From Fimbriimonadia bacterium (lineage in GTDB: Bacteria; Armatimonadota; Fimbriimonadia; Fimbriimonadales; JABRVX01): DNA of 32,654 nt. The DNA lies in the NCBI GenBank assembly GCA_039961735.1, contig JABRVX010000033.1, positions 1-32,654 of the forward strand, in the 5' to 3' direction. The notes under the pieces are model-generated. The model was given only the letters and a program-made list of their open reading frames with translations. It had not been told where the DNA came from and ran no database searches. Below, piece after piece: positions 1-10,046 of the stretch. The translations under genes and the position numbers were made by a program. The stretch's first letter is position 1; the number at the start of each line of letters is the position of its first letter.

Positions 1-96
1 TACGCTGGGGGGTGGCACGGGCGTCCCGCCCGTGTGATAGCCCATCGCTACGCTGGGGGGTGGCACGGGCGTCCCGCCCGTGTGATAGCCCATCGC
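1..96. repeat. two exact 48-bp tandem repeats with hairpin
   Basis: Positions 1-48 and 49-96 are identical and the next four bases begin a third copy. Each unit carries a perfect 8-bp stem with a 3-nt loop (CACGGGCG-TCC-CGCCCGTG, at 16-34 and 64-82). Forty-eight bases is 16 codons, so the repeat keeps frame; on the minus strand it reads VAMGYHTGGTPVPPPS twice, continuing directly from the decayed reading frame at about 100-190. The array is cut by the left edge of the window, so the copy number is unknown. GC-rich hairpin repeats of this kind are often dispersed in such genomes, but here only the tandem copies are seen. Confidence 0.9.
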
Positions 97-365
97 TACG
101 ATGCCGTTGCGCTCGTTCAGCCGCTGGGGAAAGGCCTGGTCATCGAGCAGCAACTGGTCGAGGAACATCGGCGTCTCGTCGAGCCACACCCGCCCCCCTC
201 CTTCCACAGCACCCGCGCCGCCGTGTTGATGCGGGCGAACTCGGACCAGGCCATGCCGCCATCACCTAACACCGCTGCAGTCAGATCGTAGTCGCCCTTA
301 ACACGTGGTACTGGTCACGGCCCCTTCGCTTCAGCACCCACGCCACTACGCCCGAGCCGTTCGCC
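1..365 (-). pseudogene. frameshifted remnant of an unknown gene
   Basis: No intact ORF covers this stretch, but the minus strand reads as protein-like sequence split over three frames. About 360-303 gives VVAWVLKRRGRDQYH; about 300-195 gives KGDYDLTAAVLGDGG, then MAWSEFARINTAARVLWKEG; about 193-100 gives RVWLDETPMFLDQLLL, then DDQAFPQRLNERNGI. The shifts fall near 300 and in the C-run at 193-198, a typical slippage site. Beyond position 100 the frame runs into the 48-bp repeats and off the window. I do not recognise the family. Composition and motif flow suggest a recently broken gene. A sequencing error in the homopolymer could explain one shift but less easily both. No start codon can be assigned. 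Confidence 0.45.
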
Positions 366-401
366 CGTCAGGGGGAGAGGGAGGACGAAATGGTCTCGGG
401 C

Positions 402-3005
<2,604 letters not shown>

Positions 3006-3041
3006 TTGGCGACACTCCGGGGAGTTCTAGATTTCGAATGA

Positions 3042-3062
3042 CTTGAGTGCCTCATTGTCAAG
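3042..3062 (-). promoter_or_regulatory. HAIR-like HspR operator of clpB
   Basis: The plus strand shows CTTGAGT, 7 nt, TGTCAAG. The HAIR consensus bound by the MerR-family repressor HspR is CTTGAGT-N7-ACTCAAG. One half-site is perfect, the other matches 5 of 7, and the spacing is exact. The element ends 36 nt before the clpB start. Read on the minus strand, the weaker half contains TTGACA, a consensus -35 hexamer, so a bound repressor could block the clpB promoter. No clear -10 box could be fixed. HspR control of clpB and dnaK is known in actinobacteria and some other phyla. No hspR gene lies in this window. Confidence 0.7.
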
Positions 3063-3170
3063 TCTATTGCTACAAATGGTTTACGTACAGGACGGCTGTT
3101 GCGTTCCCGCCTACGGCGAATAGCCTGGCGCGGCAGGACCGGCACCTCGACCACGGGAATGATCGTACCC

Positions 3171-5411
3171 ATGCACGTGATGGTTTCACTGTTTCTCAGC
3201 ATCGGCCTGCTCGGCCTCGCGGACGCTTCCGACTCACTTGCGGAGCGGCTCCAGGCAGCCCTGGCTGCGCGCGCCCCCGAAGCCCTGGCGCCGCTCGTGG
3301 AAGGGGCCCCGGAAAAGGTCTGTGGCTACGCCTTGCGTTCGGCTCCCGACCTCGAGTGGTCTGTACAGCCCCTCCGCACGCCCGGGGGGATCGAGTACCT
3401 GCGCGTCTTTGCTGGGATCGAGCGGGAGCGCCTCCATCCCGTCCACGAAGGCCGAGTGGGTGAACCTTTCCCCGAATTCGAGACCTTCGGCTACCGAGTT
3501 ACGGATCACGACGTGACCGTGAACGTCACGGCGCCGGGCGGCAAGGTCACGGTGGTCTGCGAGGGGTCGCTCGAATACGAGAAGGTTCCTCCCGGCGACC
3601 CCATCCTGCGCTTGCACCCCGGCCTGAAGGTCACCGAAGCCCGGGTCGCAGGTACGGTGGTCGAGGTGGTTCGGTCGGGAAGCTATCTAGCGCTGCCGAA
3701 GCCCATCGCCAGCCGCGTGCGTGTGCGTATCGCTTACGAGACAGATCCAGGAACGGAACCCAGCCTCTGGGTCGGGGACATGAGTATCGGATTGCTGGAC
3801 CGCTGGGTGCCGAGGACTGGGCTGGAACCCATCGGGTATCGGCTACACGCCGACGTGCCGAAGGGATGGGCCGCCGTGGCCACCGGCAGTCTCTCTTCGC
3901 GCACCGATTCCGATTCCGGCAATCGATTCGAGTTCGCCACGGAAGCCCCTTCCGGTCGCGTCGTGTTCTGTGCGGGCCCCTATTTGCAGGTAACCAAGAG
4001 ACAGGGTGATAGGACGCTCAGCGCTTGGGTCTTCTCCGGTGGGCAGCCTGTCGCGGAGAGTCTCCTCGCGGCGGCCGCGCCGGTGCTGGCGCGGTTCGAT
4101 GGCTGGTTCGGGCCCCTGCCCTGGGATCAGTTTCACTTCGTGGAGGCCCCGCAGTCCGCTACACGGGCCGCCGCAGGGAACGTCATCGTGTGGCATCGCG
4201 GCGTGTTCGAGAGGCCTTCGCTACGAGACGTTGCGCTCGCCTGGTGGGGAAGCGCGGTTGTTGACACGGGAGCGACCGGGTTCTGGTCGGAATCCTTCGC
4301 CAACTACTCGTGGGCGCTGTATCGCCGACGACCTTCAGACGATGCTCCTGCCGTGCTCGACATCATGAACTCTCCCCGACCGGCAGGGCGACTCCTCGCG
4401 GGATGGGAGGAGTTCGCACTAACGGATTGCTCCGATATGACCGCTCTCCGCCAAGCAACCGTGGCACGGCTGAAAGGCCCCATGGTTCTCAGCCACCTCG
4501 AGCGCGTCATCGGGTTCGACACGATGCTGAAGGCGCTACGGGCGTTTCGGAGTGGCGTTGGTGACGGCGGAGTTGCCACCTGGACGGACTTCGAGCGTGC
4601 GGTTTCCAAAGTTGCCGAGAAGGAGATGAAGCCCTTTTTCGACGAGTGGGTCCGAAGGCCGGGTCTGCCCGACCTCGTGTGGGCCGATCTGAAGCTTCTG
4701 GAGGGCCAGGGCAAGGTGACGATAACGGGCACGCTGGAGCAGAGTTCCCCCATCTACGACCTCGACATCGATCTGCTCGCGGTGGGTCCGCGCGGCCGAA
4801 CGTGGAGTGGAAAGCTACAGGTCAAAGCGGACTCCACGCCGGTTAGCATCGAGCTTCCTTTCTACCCGAGCTCTATCGCTTTCGACCCTTATCTGCTTAT
4901 CCCGCGCTCCTACGATCCGGACGGCCAGCCTCCGACCATCTCTAGTCTGGACACCTTTCTGCGCCGACCGGATACCGTAGTCGTGGTGCCGCGAGCGATG
5001 CAGGAACGGGTAGGTGTCCTTCTCGCGCCGTTTCGAGACGTCACTGCGGTGATAGCCGAGGACGCCAAGGAGGAGGATCTCGAAGGGAAGAACCTGGTCC
5101 TGCTCGGCAGCCCCGATACGAACCCCGTTTGGGACAAACGGTCGGCTCAGTCCCCACTCGTCTTCACAGCGGGCTTCGTCTCGGTGGGCGGACAGAACTT
5201 TGCTGCAGACGAATGCTTCGCTGCGGCCGTCGTGGAGACCCAGGATGTCAAGCCACGCTTCATCGTGTTCGCGACGGAGCTCCGGCTGGGGTCACTGGGC
5301 GTGGATTTCGCTGCCGCCGTGGTGCTGGATCGCTCCGGGAAGGTAGTGGGTGGCCTGCCCGCTCGGTTCGTCAAGGGTGACAGCGTGTGGCGATTCCATC
5401 CGAGTCCGTAG
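3171..5411 (+). CDS. secreted M1-peptidase-like protein, zinc site lost
   Basis: The protein is about 746 aa with an N-terminal signal peptide (MHVMVSLFLSIGLLGLADA), so it is probably exported. The middle region follows the M1 aminopeptidase (gluzincin) fold: a beta-rich N-domain, a segment in the place of GAMEN (AAAGNVIVWHR), then LRDVALAWWG, which lines up with the M1 signature HELAHQWWG. Both zinc histidines and the catalytic glutamate are replaced (R352, D353, L356). The third ligand region survives as SESFANY (E374). Near residue 495 there is FFDEWVRRPGLP, typical of M1 C-terminal halves. The last 150 residues form an alpha/beta region (VVVVPRAMQERVG, LVLLGSP) that I cannot assign. In-frame starts also exist at 3099 and 3159; 3171 was chosen for the signal peptide and a GGGAA about 10 nt upstream. 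Probably a non-catalytic homologue; function unknown. Confidence 0.8.
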   Translation: MHVMVSLFLSIGLLGLADASDSLAERLQAALAARAPEALAPLVEGAPEKVCGYALRSAPDLEWSVQPLRTPGGIEYLRVFAGIERERLHPVHEGRVGEPFPEFETFGYRVTDHDVTVNVTAPGGKVTVVCEGSLEYEKVPPGDPILRLHPGLKVTEARVAGTVVEVVRSGSYLALPKPIASRVRVRIAYETDPGTEPSLWVGDMSIGLLDRWVPRTGLEPIGYRLHADVPKGWAAVATGSLSSRTDSDSGNRFEFATEAPSGRVVFCAGPYLQVTKRQGDRTLSAWVFSGGQPVAESLLAAAAPVLARFDGWFGPLPWDQFHFVEAPQSATRAAAGNVIVWHRGVFERPSLRDVALAWWGSAVVDTGATGFWSESFANYSWALYRRRPSDDAPAVLDIMNSPRPAGRLLAGWEEFALTDCSDMTALRQATVARLKGPMVLSHLERVIGFDTMLKALRAFRSGVGDGGVATWTDFERAVSKVAEKEMKPFFDEWVRRPGLPDLVWADLKLLEGQGKVTITGTLEQSSPIYDLDIDLLAVGPRGRTWSGKLQVKADSTPVSIELPFYPSSIAFDPYLLIPRSYDPDGQPPTISSLDTFLRRPDTVVVVPRAMQERVGVLLAPFRDVTAVIAEDAKEEDLEGKNLVLLGSPDTNPVWDKRSAQSPLVFTAGFVSVGGQNFAADECFAAAVVETQDVKPRFIVFATELRLGSLGVDFAAAVVLDRSGKVVGGLPARFVKGDSVWRFHPSP

Positions 5412-5502
5412 CCGCCCCAGGCAAGGGTCCCGACCCCGCAGGAGACGTACCGCCGCCAGAGAATGCAGGCGCTGCGGCACTGCCGCCCCACATTGCCCTA
5501 GG

Positions 5503-8334
5503 ATGAATGCCATGCCATACGCAAGCGACTTCGACCTCGCGTTTCGCCGCATCCGAGAGTCCCGGTGGGCCGATACCCCGCCCGTTGCGCGCGCCATTGA
5601 GCAGCTGGATTTCGCCCACCGCTTCGCGGGCGCACGGGCCGACCGTGCGGCCGAGTGGCAGCCCCTCATTCTGCAGGCCGCTCAGGTGCTGGCCGAAGCC
5701 ATCGGCGCCGGGGCCGAGATGGTTCGTGCCACCGACGAGGCGGAGCGGATCATGGCCCCAATCGGCGTGGAGGCAAAGGCCTACACGATCCATGCATGCG
5801 GGCACGCGCACATCGATATGAACTGGATGTGGCCGTGGCAGGACACCGTCAGCATGTGCCATGACACCTTCACTACCATGGACCGGTTGATGGACGAGTT
5901 CCCGGACTTCCGATTCTGCCAAAGCCAGGCGGCCATCTATGCCGCTATGGAGGAACACTGTCCCGAGGTGTTCGAGCGCATCCGTGAGCGCATTCGCGAC
6001 GGCCACTGGGAGTGCATCGCGACGAGCTGGGTGGAAGGAGATCGGAACTTGGTCTCCGGCGAGAGTCTATGTCGCCACCTGTTATACTCTCGGCGCTACC
6101 TGCATGAGAAGCTCGGCATTCCGTTCGACGGCATCAAGATTGACTGGTCGTGTGACACGTTCGGTCATGCTCACACCGTGCCCGCCATCCTCTCGCGAGG
6201 TGGTATCACACGCTACTACCGACATCGTACCGGGCCGGAGAAGTGGCTGCTATGGTGGAAGTCACCCGATGGTAGTAGGTTGCTCGCATTCTACGACAAG
6301 GCGACCTATGTGCACGCATTCGACCGAAAGCTGACCGAGCACTTCGTTGATTACGTGGCGGAGACCGGCCTGAAGGACTTCCTGTGGGTGTATGGCGTGG
6401 GTGACCATGGTGGAGGCCCGACCCGGCGTGATCTGCGAAGGGCCCGCGAGCTAGCGCAGCTACCCATCTATCCCACGGTGCGCCTCTCGACGCTCGACGA
6501 GTACTTCTCTGCCATCGAACCGGTCGCCGATCACATCCCAGTACACGATGACGAGATGAACTTCGTCTTCGAGGGCTGCTATACATCGCAAGCAACCATC
6601 AAGCTGGGCAATAGGCGGTGCGAGAACGTACTCCCCGAGGCGGAGGTCCTCTCGGTCATCGCGGGTGCTGTTAGTGGTATGCCTTATCCCAGGGAGTCTC
6701 TGGAAAAGGCTTGGCGAATCGCGTTGTTCAATCAGTTCCATGACATCTTGCCCGGCTCCGGCACGGCTGACACGGTGCACCACGCGAACGGGCTTTATCA
6801 GGAGTGCCTGGCAGGGGCGAATGCCGTACGTACCCGCGCGCTTCGGCGGATCGCGGCGGTCGCGGACACGGCGGAGGCGTTCGGTCTGACACCCCCTCCG
6901 CGGGGGGAAGGAGTGGGGCTCGGTGAGGGATTGGGAGCGGGAGTGGGTGACAACTCATTGCCCGGTGGGCTTTCGGCGTATGCCGGTGGAACGATTGGCC
7001 CCGAGCCGATCCTGGTCTTCAACTCGGACTGCACACCTAGAACTGGTATGGCTTGTGCGAAAATATGGAACAAGAAGTGGCCGCCCGACCGCATCGCTGT
7101 AGTAGACGACAGGGGCAACCGGGCACCGGTTCAAGTGCTGGAGTCGGGCAGCTATTGGGGTCACGACTACCAGACCGTGCTATTCCCCGTACATGACATC
7201 CCAGCAGTCGGCTATCGGGTGGTCGTGCTCGACCGCACCGCAGAACCGGTTCCACCCAAGTCTTTGGCAACGGTGTCCAGCAACTTCGTGCTCGAGAACG
7301 AGCACCTTCTGGCAGTAATAGATGCTGCATCGGGTGCAGTATCACGCTTGGTGCTGAAGGAGTCTGGCCGCAACTTCGTGCCGCAAGGTAGGCTCTTGGG
7401 TGTGCTGGAAGGCGTGCAGGAAGCACCGAACAACATGACCGCCTGGACGATCAGCCAGATCATGAGCGTGGAACAGCTCGACCAGGGTGGCGTTACCGAG
7501 GTCGTCCAGCGCGGTCCTAACCGCGTTGCGGTGCGCACGACCCGCAAGTGGCGGGACACGTCGCTCGCAGTCGAGATCGGCCTCGACGCGGGCAGCCCGA
7601 TGCTGGACTTCACCGTGACCGCGGACTGGTTGGAAAGGGGCACGCCTGAAACCGGCGTGCCATCGCTTCGCGTGGCTTTCCCTACCGCCCTCACAGACAC
7701 GAAAGCACGCTACGAGATACCCTTCGGTAGCATCTCGCGCCCGACGAACGGGCACGAGGTGCCGGCGCTACGGTGGGCCGACTTGGCTGGAGTGATCGAT
7801 GGTGCACCTCACGGCATCACGCTGTTGAACGACTGCAAGTACGGGCACAGGGCCGAGGGTGGCACGCTGCGGCTAACCCTTCTACGAGCGAGCTACTCGC
7901 CCGATCCTCTACCAGACCTAGGACGCCACACCATCCACTTTTCTGTGGCTCCCTACCCAGGTTTTCGCTCCGTCAGCGGAGCCATGTCTCTGGGAAGCCG
8001 CTTCAACGTACCACTAACGACCACCACCACCGACGTGCACAAAGGCAGCCTCCCACCGTCCGCCGGCTTCGCCGAGGTGCTGACCCCCAACGTCCGCCTA
8101 GCGGCGCTGAAGGCCGCCGAGGAAGGAGAGGGCGTCATCGTCCGATTGTACGAAGTGGACGGGAAGGACACCAAGGCGCGGGTGAAGCTGACACATCTGG
8201 TACCTACAGGCGCACCGGCTGTCGAGGTGGATCTGATGGAGCGTCCCATAGACGGCTCGCGAGTGACGATGGAGGGGGATACGTTGGTCGTGCCGATGCG
8301 CGCATACGGCATCGCTTCCGTGAGGGTTGGATGA
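5503..8334 (+). CDS. GH38 alpha-mannosidase
   Basis: This enzyme hydrolyses alpha-mannosides with retention of configuration, using a zinc ion in the active site. It has 943 aa, usual for the family. HAHIDMNW holds the zinc ligands H103 and D105 (compare HxHxDPGW in the family). WSCDTFGH gives the nucleophile D218, and NQFHDILPGSG gives the zinc ligand H413. The second half is the beta-sandwich C-terminal region. Between the middle domain and the beta region (about residues 461-496) is a Gly/Pro-rich insert made from low-complexity DNA. The reading frame is open upstream to 5350, but the start at 5503 (MNAMPYAS) follows GC-rich non-coding sequence and has only a weak Shine-Dalgarno; 5512 is an alternative. 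There is no signal peptide, so it is probably cytoplasmic and acts on imported manno-oligosaccharides. It lies 91 nt after the M1-like gene. Confidence 0.93.
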   Translation: MNAMPYASDFDLAFRRIRESRWADTPPVARAIEQLDFAHRFAGARADRAAEWQPLILQAAQVLAEAIGAGAEMVRATDEAERIMAPIGVEAKAYTIHACGHAHIDMNWMWPWQDTVSMCHDTFTTMDRLMDEFPDFRFCQSQAAIYAAMEEHCPEVFERIRERIRDGHWECIATSWVEGDRNLVSGESLCRHLLYSRRYLHEKLGIPFDGIKIDWSCDTFGHAHTVPAILSRGGITRYYRHRTGPEKWLLWWKSPDGSRLLAFYDKATYVHAFDRKLTEHFVDYVAETGLKDFLWVYGVGDHGGGPTRRDLRRARELAQLPIYPTVRLSTLDEYFSAIEPVADHIPVHDDEMNFVFEGCYTSQATIKLGNRRCENVLPEAEVLSVIAGAVSGMPYPRESLEKAWRIALFNQFHDILPGSGTADTVHHANGLYQECLAGANAVRTRALRRIAAVADTAEAFGLTPPPRGEGVGLGEGLGAGVGDNSLPGGLSAYAGGTIGPEPILVFNSDCTPRTGMACAKIWNKKWPPDRIAVVDDRGNRAPVQVLESGSYWGHDYQTVLFPVHDIPAVGYRVVVLDRTAEPVPPKSLATVSSNFVLENEHLLAVIDAASGAVSRLVLKESGRNFVPQGRLLGVLEGVQEAPNNMTAWTISQIMSVEQLDQGGVTEVVQRGPNRVAVRTTRKWRDTSLAVEIGLDAGSPMLDFTVTADWLERGTPETGVPSLRVAFPTALTDTKARYEIPFGSISRPTNGHEVPALRWADLAGVIDGAPHGITLLNDCKYGHRAEGGTLRLTLLRASYSPDPLPDLGRHTIHFSVAPYPGFRSVSGAMSLGSRFNVPLTTTTTDVHKGSLPPSAGFAEVLTPNVRLAALKAAEEGEGVIVRLYEVDGKDTKARVKLTHLVPTGAPAVEVDLMERPIDGSRVTMEGDTLVVPMRAYGIASVRVG
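6886..6993 (+). repeat. low-complexity in-frame insert in GH38 gene
   Basis: This stretch contains a C/G palindrome (CCCCCTCCGCGGGGGG) followed by G-rich near-repeats. It encodes PPPRGEGVGLGEGLGAGVG and then a Gly/Ser linker. It interrupts otherwise normal GH38 sequence after AEAFGL and before EPILVFNSD, and keeps the frame. It resembles a dispersed intergenic hairpin repeat that has landed in a gene. Boundaries are approximate. Confidence 0.5.
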
Positions 8335-8360
8335 GCGACGGACGGGGCGACTACTGTCCT

Positions 8361-8388
8361 CGTCATCCCTGCGAAGAAGGGAATCCAG
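8361..8388. repeat. dispersed-repeat-like palindrome
   Basis: The sequence CGTCATCCCTGCGAAG continues to AAGGGAATCCAG, with TCCC/GGGA arms around a 9-nt centre. It closely resembles the widespread bacterial repeat of the form GTCATTCCCGCGAA...GGAATCCAG. It sits in the gap between the GH38 gene and the beta-barrel gene. Only one copy lies in this window, so dispersal cannot be shown here. Confidence 0.5.
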
Positions 8389-8460
8389 TGGTAGTTTACA
8401 TAGGTGACACTGCAAGGAAAGCGGTCAGGATCGAGCAAGAGGTGAGGAGCGAGGAGGAGT

Positions 8461-8997
8461 ATGATAAATTCGTTTCGGTTGGCATTACTCGCATGGTTGT
8501 TAGTGATCGCGGGCCAGACATTCGCGGGCGGGCGGATACCGATCGGTCTCAAGGTGGGTTCCTACTTTCCGTCTTCGGGTGAAGTGCGCGACCTCTTCGG
8601 CGACGTATGGCCCATCGTGAGCATCTCCCCTATGCGCATCGGCAAGCCCGAGAGATGGTCCTTTGCCGCCGACATCACGGTATATGACCAGCGGAGACAC
8701 GGAAACCGAGCGCTCTTGGTGCCGATAACGGTCGGCATAGCGCGCGAGTTCGGTATCAGCGACGATACCAAGCCCTACGCAGCGCTGCGCGTAGGCCCCT
8801 ACTATGGCAGTGTGGACGCGAAGCCCACTGCACACGGCTCCCGATGGGGGTGGAATGCCAACGCAACGGTCGGTATCACATTCAACGAGCGCTTCTACGT
8901 CGAGATGCGCTATGACTGGTTCGACAAGATCGAGGGGCTGGACTTCAGCGGCCTTCAGTTGCTCGCAGGGTTCAAGCTTTTCGAACTGAGGCTATGA
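8461..8997 (+). CDS. outer-membrane beta-barrel protein
   Basis: The 178-aa protein begins with a clear signal peptide (MINSFRLALLAWLLVIAGQTFA). The rest is alternating short strands rich in Gly and aromatics: KVGSYFPSSGE, SFAADITVYD, YAALRVGPYYGS, NANATVGITF, FYVEMRYDWFD, LQLLAGFKLFEL. It ends in an aromatic/hydrophobic strand (FELRL). This fits a small OmpA/OmpW-like eight-stranded barrel in the outer membrane; I cannot name a precise family. The Shine-Dalgarno is strong (GAGGAGGAG just upstream). Its stop codon overlaps the start of the next gene (ATGA at 8994-8997), so the two are translationally coupled and may work together in uptake. The substrate is unknown. Confidence 0.75.
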   Translation: MINSFRLALLAWLLVIAGQTFAGGRIPIGLKVGSYFPSSGEVRDLFGDVWPIVSISPMRIGKPERWSFAADITVYDQRRHGNRALLVPITVGIAREFGISDDTKPYAALRVGPYYGSVDAKPTAHGSRWGWNANATVGITFNERFYVEMRYDWFDKIEGLDFSGLQLLAGFKLFELRL

Positions 8998-10019
8998 CCG
9001 TTGGCGACACGGCTGAGAGGAATCCTCGCGGCTCCATCGGCCTGTTGGTCGCGCTCGCCCTGCTCTTGGTGGGCAGTGCGGTGGGATCGGCGTTCCTCGG
9101 CGCGCAGGCCCTGCCATTCGGAGAAGTGTGGAGGGCATTGCTGGCAGGACCGACCGTTGAAAGCACCGACCACATAGCTACCATCCTGTGGAGCATTCGC
9201 GCCCCGCGCATCGTTCTAGCGGGTGCGTGCGGATGGATGCTGGCATCCGCGGGCGTGGGGTTTCAGGGCGTACTCCGAAACCCCCTCGCCGACCCGTTCA
9301 TCACCGGAATCGCGGGGGGAGCCGCCATAGGAGCGTCGTGCGCCGTGCTGTTCGGTTTCGCGGGCGCACTCGCCGGCTTCGGCGCTTCCGCGGCTGCGTT
9401 TGTCTGCGCCTTCGGAGGTGCGACGCTGGTCTACTGGACGTCGCGAAGGAGTGGACGAACCAGCGTCGGTGCCTTCCTGCTTGCGGGCGTGGCCATCGGG
9501 TCTGTGCTCTGGGCTGCAATCACGTTACTGCTGATCATCGCGCAGCAATCGTTCGAGCGGATCGTTTTCTGGCTCATGGGCAGCTTCAGCATGGCCACGT
9601 GGGGGCAGGTGTGGGTCGCACTCGGGATCGGCGGCGTGGGTGTGCTGGGGCTGATGTGGGTCGCCAGGGCACTGAACGTCTACTCCCTCGGCGAAGAGTC
9701 GGCCGCCCATCTCGGTGTAGACGTGGAGCGCGTAAAGGGCGGAGTGCTGTTGTTCGGCTCGCTGGCGACAGCAGCTGCTGTGTCGGTGGCGGGCATCATC
9801 GGCTTCGTCGGGCTGATCGTGCCGCACATCGGCAGGCGCCTGGTCGGCCCCGAGCATCGGCTGCTCTACATCGCGTGCGGGCTGCTCGGCGCGATCCTGC
9901 TGATTGCCGCGGATACGCTGGCCCGTGCCGCTCTCCCGCCGCGCGAGATCCCGGTCGGCGTCCTGACCGCACTCATCGGCGCGCCCTTCCTCGTGGGCCT
10001 ACTTCGGACCCGCTCGTAA
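8994..10019 (+). CDS. FecCD/BtuC-type ABC transporter permease
   Basis: This is a 341-aa integral membrane protein of the FecCD family, which forms the inner-membrane channel for iron-siderophore, haem or cobalamin uptake with a BtuD/FecE-type ATPase and a binding protein. About nine to ten hydrophobic segments are visible. Family signatures include RAPRIVLAGACGWMLASAGVGFQGVLRNPLADP near residues 70-102 (written here as a range of known motif pieces: RxPR, GxxLaxaGxxxQ, NPLAxP), GxxSFxxATW, and near the C-terminus GFVGLIVPH followed by R. No ATPase or substrate-binding gene lies next to it, so its partners must be elsewhere. It overlaps the beta-barrel gene by 4 nt and is followed after 27 nt by ftsY. 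Confidence 0.93.
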   Translation: MTVGDTAERNPRGSIGLLVALALLLVGSAVGSAFLGAQALPFGEVWRALLAGPTVESTDHIATILWSIRAPRIVLAGACGWMLASAGVGFQGVLRNPLADPFITGIAGGAAIGASCAVLFGFAGALAGFGASAAAFVCAFGGATLVYWTSRRSGRTSVGAFLLAGVAIGSVLWAAITLLLIIAQQSFERIVFWLMGSFSMATWGQVWVALGIGGVGVLGLMWVARALNVYSLGEESAAHLGVDVERVKGGVLLFGSLATAAAVSVAGIIGFVGLIVPHIGRRLVGPEHRLLYIACGLLGAILLIAADTLARAALPPREIPVGVLTALIGAPFLVGLLRTRS

Positions 10020-10046
10020 CCGATACTGAGCCGGGGACAGGACATA

